A stretch of 64,000 bases of DNA from Echinometra lucunter (Eukaryota; Echinodermata; Echinoidea; Camarodonta; Echinometridae). Shown piece after piece: positions 58,905 through 64,000 of this stretch. The notes beneath the pieces are model-generated. The model was not told the DNA's origin, ran no database searches, and worked only from the letters and a program-made list of their open reading frames with translations. The position numbers were made by a program, and so were the translations under genes. The stretch spans positions 14,747,173-14,811,172 of the forward strand of contig CM057158.1 of assembly GCA_029962745.1 (NCBI GenBank), written 5' to 3'. Every line of letters begins with the position of its first letter. Position 1 is the first letter of the stretch.

Positions 58905-61123
58905 ATTCTAACGAGCCACTCCCTAACTTACCTCATTGTCTTAATGGAATAGCTAATCCACCGATTCTATTAAAGACGAGTGGCAAGGATAACATCTGTT
59001 GGCCACTGATAGTATACTTTCAATATGACATCAGAATAGGAAGATGGAAGCAACATAAATAGCATTTGAAAGAACCAACAATTACTCCGATGCCACGATT
59101 ATCGAAACATCTAACCTTTTTAGTTGTAGAATGTACATTATACATGGAAATAATTTATCGTCATCTTTACCAGTGATGATCAATGAAGCTCCAATACTAA
59201 ATACTTTAAAAGTGAAAGACAGTGTTGGACAAGGTCAAAGATTTAATGGTGAAAATGTCTCTTCAAAATTCAGCTTTAACTTTATACAAGGATATCTGAA
59301 TGACTGAAAAATTCTCTCGGTGACTTGCCTTTGCAACCAAGACAGGCTCTGGCAAAGTTTTCTCCAAGGTCAAAATCAGAAACAGACCAAGTTATTCACT
59401 TAAACCTTGAACTATACCATATATCCTCCCCAAAAAATTACAACCGGCCTTTAGGTATCGATTATGGAAGAAATCGTTTTGCAATATGAAAGATCATTCT
59501 AGATTATGGAAATATAACTATTTCTCCACCAGTCAATTAAGACCCCATCCAATTCTGTCACTAATCACAAAGAAATAGGGATTTTTGTAACAACATCACA
59601 AGTCCCTCCCATCCAAGTATGAACAAAAGGGGTACTCTAATCATTATTAACAAATCACCCTCCTTTTGAATGGTTGGCAAGGAAATCACTGTTATGTTTT
59701 CATTTTTGCTATGTTGTGATGGCAACAGTTTATTCATTATCATAATTAATCATTATATTGATGCTGTTGTTGTTGCTGCTCTTGTTACTGCAAATAAAGG
59801 GGAATATGGATATGTTTTTCCAAAATGAATCATGAATGAAAGATAAGCAGTTTTCAGAGTATGTACATGTACATGTACCACTGCAATAACAATCATAGCA
59901 AATGAAAACAAAACAGTGATTTCCTTTGTAAACCATTCAGAAGGATAATGGGATTGTCTATTGTGCTTTGAGTCCTCCATCTGTCCAAACTTGAACGGGA
60001 GGGCCTTTTGACGTCCGTTTCAAAAAACATATTTCTTCGTGACTACTGGACCGATCGAATGGGCTCTCCACTGATCTAGTAGAGAAATAGTTAGTTTCAT
60101 AATCTACTGCAAAATTATTTCTTTCATAATCGATACTTATAGGCAGATTGTAAATTTTTTGGACATACTGTACACTATATTAAAACCCAACCCCAAACCT
60201 TAAACTAACTCACATTTGCAATTCTAACCCTAAACATGGAGAAGCCTTGAAAAGTTGTCACAACAGCAAACGTTAAGAGCACAGGGACATCTGCATAGAA
60301 AAACATGTACAAGTATTCTTTCATTTCCAGACGTATTGCGGAATAATGTACCTGTGGTATGAATGAAAAGTAGTAAATGTTGAGCAATATTGACATGGAG
60401 TTTTAAAGAAAGGATAACCCTGATACTGACTTACCATGAGTTGATGCTTAGCTGTTTTAGCCAAGGTACACGTAGGCCTACACTGTCATATAGAGAAAGG
60501 TCTAAGACAGAAGATCACCATTTACATGGGAGTCCTGAAAGATATAAAGATGAATTAACTATTAAACGACATGAGAATAAACCCTTCTGCATTCTATTAA
60601 AAGACATTACTAAGTTGCATTGGTCTTTGGAAAACAGTCCCTATTACTGAAATGGTAACAAAACAAACAAAATTTTAGGATGTTTTCCTGATGTAAACAA
60701 AGTCTTGAAATCATGTGCATTTCAAATCCTTTCAAAAGTGCAAGTGCTTGGACAAGGACACTTTCCTTTTTTAATGCTACAAGCAAAGTTTGCCTTTCAC
60801 CTGAAGTTAACATTCTAATTCTAATGCTTGGACAAGGACACTTTCCTTTTTTAATGCTACGAACAAAGTTTGCCTTTCACCTGAAGCGAACATTCTAATT
60901 TTACAGAAAATGTGTTGTGTACTGGAATAAGTTAATTCTATCAGCATGATAAACATGAACAAACAGTAAAAAGTACAATGGAATTAAATAAATCAAAGTG
61001 ATTTCAAAATGAGGAATTTTGGAAAAACCCAGTACAAAAACAGAACAAGGAAAAGGATCATATAACAAGCAAAATGCTAATAAGAAAAAGTTTCCAGCAT
61101 TTCTGTTCTGTGACCACAGACCA
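58905..61123. other. Intergenic, no gene recognised
   Basis: It contains GTACAT-rich sequence near 59860-59880 and the 80-bp tandem duplication at 60746. No exon is supported. Confidence 0.5.
60746..60900. repeat. 80-bp tandem duplication (two copies)
   Basis: The copies start GCTTGGACAAGGACAC at 60746 and 60826; few differences, so it is recent. Confidence 0.9.
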
Positions 61124-61261
61124 GGGGAGCATTTCATGAATAGTCTTGTCAGTGATTTTCACTGACAACTGTTATAAGCTACTGAAATCCTTGCATCTGA
61201 TTGACCAAAAGCAACTGTGTCTGTGAAAATCACTGACAAGACTCTTCATGAAATTCTCCCC
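61124..61261. mobile_element. MITE, GGGGAGCATTTCATGAA ends
   Basis: The ends GGGGAGCATTTCATGAA and TTCATGAAATTCTCCCC pair; subterminal AGTGATTTTCACTGACAA arms as in 53575-53714. Confidence 0.8.
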
Positions 61262-61407
61262 AGGGCCCCATTTCATAATACTTATTCAATAACTAGATGC
61301 AATAACTGTTATAAGCTACTGAATTCTTTGCATCTAATTGGCTGAGAGCAAATTTATCATAGAAATATGGCAGTTGTTACTGATAACAAGTTATATGAAA
61401 CGGGGCC
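61261..61407. mobile_element. MITE, GGGCCC-ended family, copy 2
   Basis: CAGGGCCCCATTTCATAA and ATATGAAACGGGGCC ends, like 2231-2382. It abuts the preceding MITE exactly, so one inserted at the edge of the other. Confidence 0.8.
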
Positions 61408-62089
61408 AAGACGACAAGACTGACTCAAAATGCATCCATGGGTTACTCTCCCTCAAGCTCACACCTACCTATTTCAAACTTAGTAACTACTGTACCGGGT
61501 ACTGAGCGGTTTGGAACTGCATTTCACACCTCTAATAACTAAAACAACAATATGATGGAAAATTTCAGGCTCGCACTTGAACAACATTATTTCTTGCAGA
61601 ACTATTAGACCATCACGTGAAAATCATCATTCTTACTTATACTTTTGAATCATAAATTTGCATTGTGCCTTCAACTGTATATCTGGCAGCATTTCATATT
61701 TCATCTTGTTCCCCCGGACTTTATCTATCTTTTTCATTGATTGAAAATTACGTTTAGGCTGGGTGGCATGATATGGGTAACGGGTCACGTTCCAATTTAC
61801 ACGCATACAGTGTGATATGTTGTTCACGTGAAGAAGATCAAAACCTTCATGAGCTTTCACATACTTGAGAACAATGCTAATTCACACTTCTCGCTTTTAC
61901 AAAAAAAAGTGATCAGACCTCTCTCATACACCCTCCATACGTTTGCACGTGAAATTCATTACAAAATCAACAACAAATGCACGTCCCACCAACCTAAGCA
62001 GGTTTCTAAATATATCCCTCTCCCCCAAATGGAATATCCCTACGTAATTATGCAGTCGTCAACTGAAATCCCACGCTTGGTTAGCATGA

Positions 62090-62163
62090 GGCAGCCCGGC
62101 TGGCTGAGTCAAAGGTTGTTTGTTTGTGGCGCAGGGCTCTTGGTTGAATGCCAAAGTTCTGCC
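62090..62163 (+). ncRNA. tRNA-like sequence (possible SINE head)
   Basis: The 74-nt span has an A-box-like TGGCTGAGTCAAAGG, and 41 bases after its start a B-box-like GGTTGAATGCC. TTGG/CCAA form a T-stem and GGCAG/CTGCC an acceptor stem. No convincing anticodon stem is seen, so a functional tRNA gene is unlikely. Confidence 0.3.
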
Positions 62164-62540
62164 ACGCAGGCCAGCCAGCCAGCAGGGGAAAACTGCACTC
62201 TCGGGTAATATATTCAAGGCTGGCGTATGAGGCCACAAACAGGGGACTTGCATGGACAATAGTGCTACATACGTACAGTGTATATGATACTAAACTCTAG
62301 ACAGACGTACAGTCTGTATCACTGTTTGTGCTATGCACACACAAATAAGGCTGTACAGCATGTACAATACACGTATGTGTGCTATGGATACGTGTATAAA
62401 CTTCATGTATCTTTCCTGCACAGAATTTGAACAAAGTTTTGAAGTAATTGAAAACTTCATGTAAACTTTTTCATACATGTATTTACAAATTATACTACAT
62501 GAACCTATGAACATACAGGCTTGAACCATAACATTATTAA

Positions 62541-62627
62541 AGCGACTGATTCAGTGCATGTACAACGTTTAGCCATGCCTTCTGAGCGATTGATTCAGTG
62601 CATGTACAACGTTTAGCCATGCCTTCT
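62541..62627. repeat. 44-bp tandem duplication (two copies)
   Basis: AGCGACTGATTCAGTGCATG and AGCGATTGATTCAGTGCATG start the two units. Confidence 0.9.
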
Positions 62628-64000
62628 AAAAATTTCAAAAAACACTGCATGATAGTTTGTACTGTCAGGAAATTTATAGCGGATATTTTGATAGATATTG
62701 AAAACGAACTCTTGATACATGCACGTCTATATCATAAAGTGCAGTTTTTAAAGTTTTCTGTTGCTATGGATAAGGGTATAATCTGTATTTTCTCAAAGTC
62801 ATGGCAAAGCATGCACCAATTTGCTACACCCACTAACTATCATTCTCAACTTGCTCCACTGCCACATGTGGCCATCAGAATTTACAATCACTGATTATGT
62901 ATTGTACTGTCTTGTATATGCAAAATACTTTGATATGCTTGGAAAAACCTGCATACAAAAAGTGTTCTGTATTTCTCTGCCGTTTTCAGAAATCAGTTGT
63001 CCCTGAGAAATGGACATATCGAGTTTAAAGTCCCTGCATCATTTTCTCCAATGTGATGATCAGAACAACTTAAAGGGGGAAAACTTGGTAAAAAGCATCA
63101 GTATACGGAACTGTGCAGGTTGTGGTGACATTTAAACGTAATTCCATGCCAAACAATGGATGTGCATTACATACTAAACAGGATAACTCATAATACACGC
63201 TTGCTCAATGCAACTAATATACATGTATACCCTATGGGGCATCAAATTAATATCACGATTGCAGGGCTGACAATTTTTCCCTTTTATACTTCTTTGCAAA
63301 ATCATGCCACTGCACGGTACCGTGCACTCAAAAATTATGATTTCCACTTTTCCAATTATGCACTTTTGTTCCATTTCAGAGCAGAAAATATATATACCAG
63401 TAAATCAAATGAGGCATATATAAGAATGATTTCATACATCTATGAATTCTGATTATAATCTGAACATTTGCTTAGCTGTCATTATCCTTAACTGCCAGTT
63501 TTTACTACTTCAGGATTTCATTGCAATTATGAATGAACATTAAAAAATATTAAAAACTAGAAGTGTTCTGAGTAATGTAAAGTTCAGAACAACTACTTGA
63601 TGGTTCCTTTTTTGTTTATAAAAAGCTTACCACTCAACTCAGAAGATAAAGCACTGGCATTTACACAATTCTGCGGAGATCCGGTATACTCCCAAGTGAA
63701 ACAAGTTTAATATAGAAAAACAGAACATATGCATCTCCCCTCTGCCTTCATGCTTTGTACACAATAAATCCCAAACACTGTTATCAAAGAGCTTTACAAT
63801 TAGTGGGATATGGCTAAACTTTCTGGCCTTAAAATTGTATAAACTGTCAAGAACAAAAAACCTAAATAAACAAATTATAAAGCAAGCATAATAATATTAA
63901 CTGGAAGAAAGAAAGAAAAATATTAACACACTGACAGTATGCATGTTCACATTATATCCAGTATAACCAAGCAGAAGTGTGAGTGCATTATATCAAAAAG
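62628..64000. other. Intergenic, no feature recognised
   Basis: AT-rich, only short spurious frames. A splice-acceptor-like ctgccgttttcag ends at about 62989 but no exon follows it convincingly. Confidence 0.5.

Noticed and set aside
62059..62259. 66-codon frame on the - strand in GC-richer sequence
   Set aside because: It overlaps the tRNA-like element; the local GC rise is better explained by that.
62966..63012. Acceptor-like ctctgccgttttcag followed by a 12-codon frame to a stop
   Set aside because: No upstream + strand exon or donor partner is visible and the peptide is not recognisable.
1..64000. CRISPR arrays, bacterial operons, rRNA genes
   Set aside because: The sequence is clearly spliced eukaryotic nuclear DNA; no regularly spaced repeats with unique spacers and no rRNA-like blocks seen.

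Overview
The window is nuclear DNA from a metazoan, most likely an echinoderm and perhaps a sea urchin. It uses the standard genetic code, has GT-AG introns of about 0.2-2.6 kb, an AT-rich background and a dense population of short terminal-inverted-repeat elements, several starting with GGGCCCCATTTCAT-type ends. The species cannot be fixed from sequence alone.

Region 1 (about 1-20.8 kb, + strand) holds nearly all of an anillin gene. Seventeen coding exons between 1062 and 18203 join in frame to 1226 codons plus a stop. Only the short first coding exon (in vertebrates about six residues) is missing upstream. The product scaffolds the cytokinetic contractile ring. It has an N-terminal conserved helix, a long disordered region rich in S-P-x-K sites, a Rho-binding/anillin homology domain and a C-terminal PH domain. 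The 3' UTR runs to about 20.79 kb. Most introns carry non-autonomous transposons.

Region 2 (20.8-27.7 kb) separates two convergent genes. It has a purine-rich tract, several inverted-repeat elements, a promoter-like GC-rich island at about 25.6-25.9 kb with no recognised gene attached, and a tandem element (26.28-27.02 kb) packed with nuclear-receptor-type TGACCT half-sites.

Region 3 (27.7-38.8 kb, - strand) is a two-coding-exon gene for a giant protein of about 2988 residues. It has nine C2H2 zinc fingers in four widely spaced clusters, AT-hook/RG-rich basic patches, a Leu-punctuated polyglutamine tract and long acidic regions. It looks like a nuclear DNA-binding protein, but I do not recognise the ortholog. 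Its 5' leader exon lies further upstream; promoter-like stretches at 44.5-44.67 kb and 45.0-45.2 kb are candidates.

Region 4 (38.8-64 kb) has no gene I can support and is a record of mobile DNA. It contains two of the three foldback elements, each with a perfect 8-bp target duplication. It also contains a segmental duplication (50.5-53.8 and 55.35-58.67 kb) in which each copy has received two different insertions, the other copy serving as the empty site. Other MITEs and short tandem duplications complete it.
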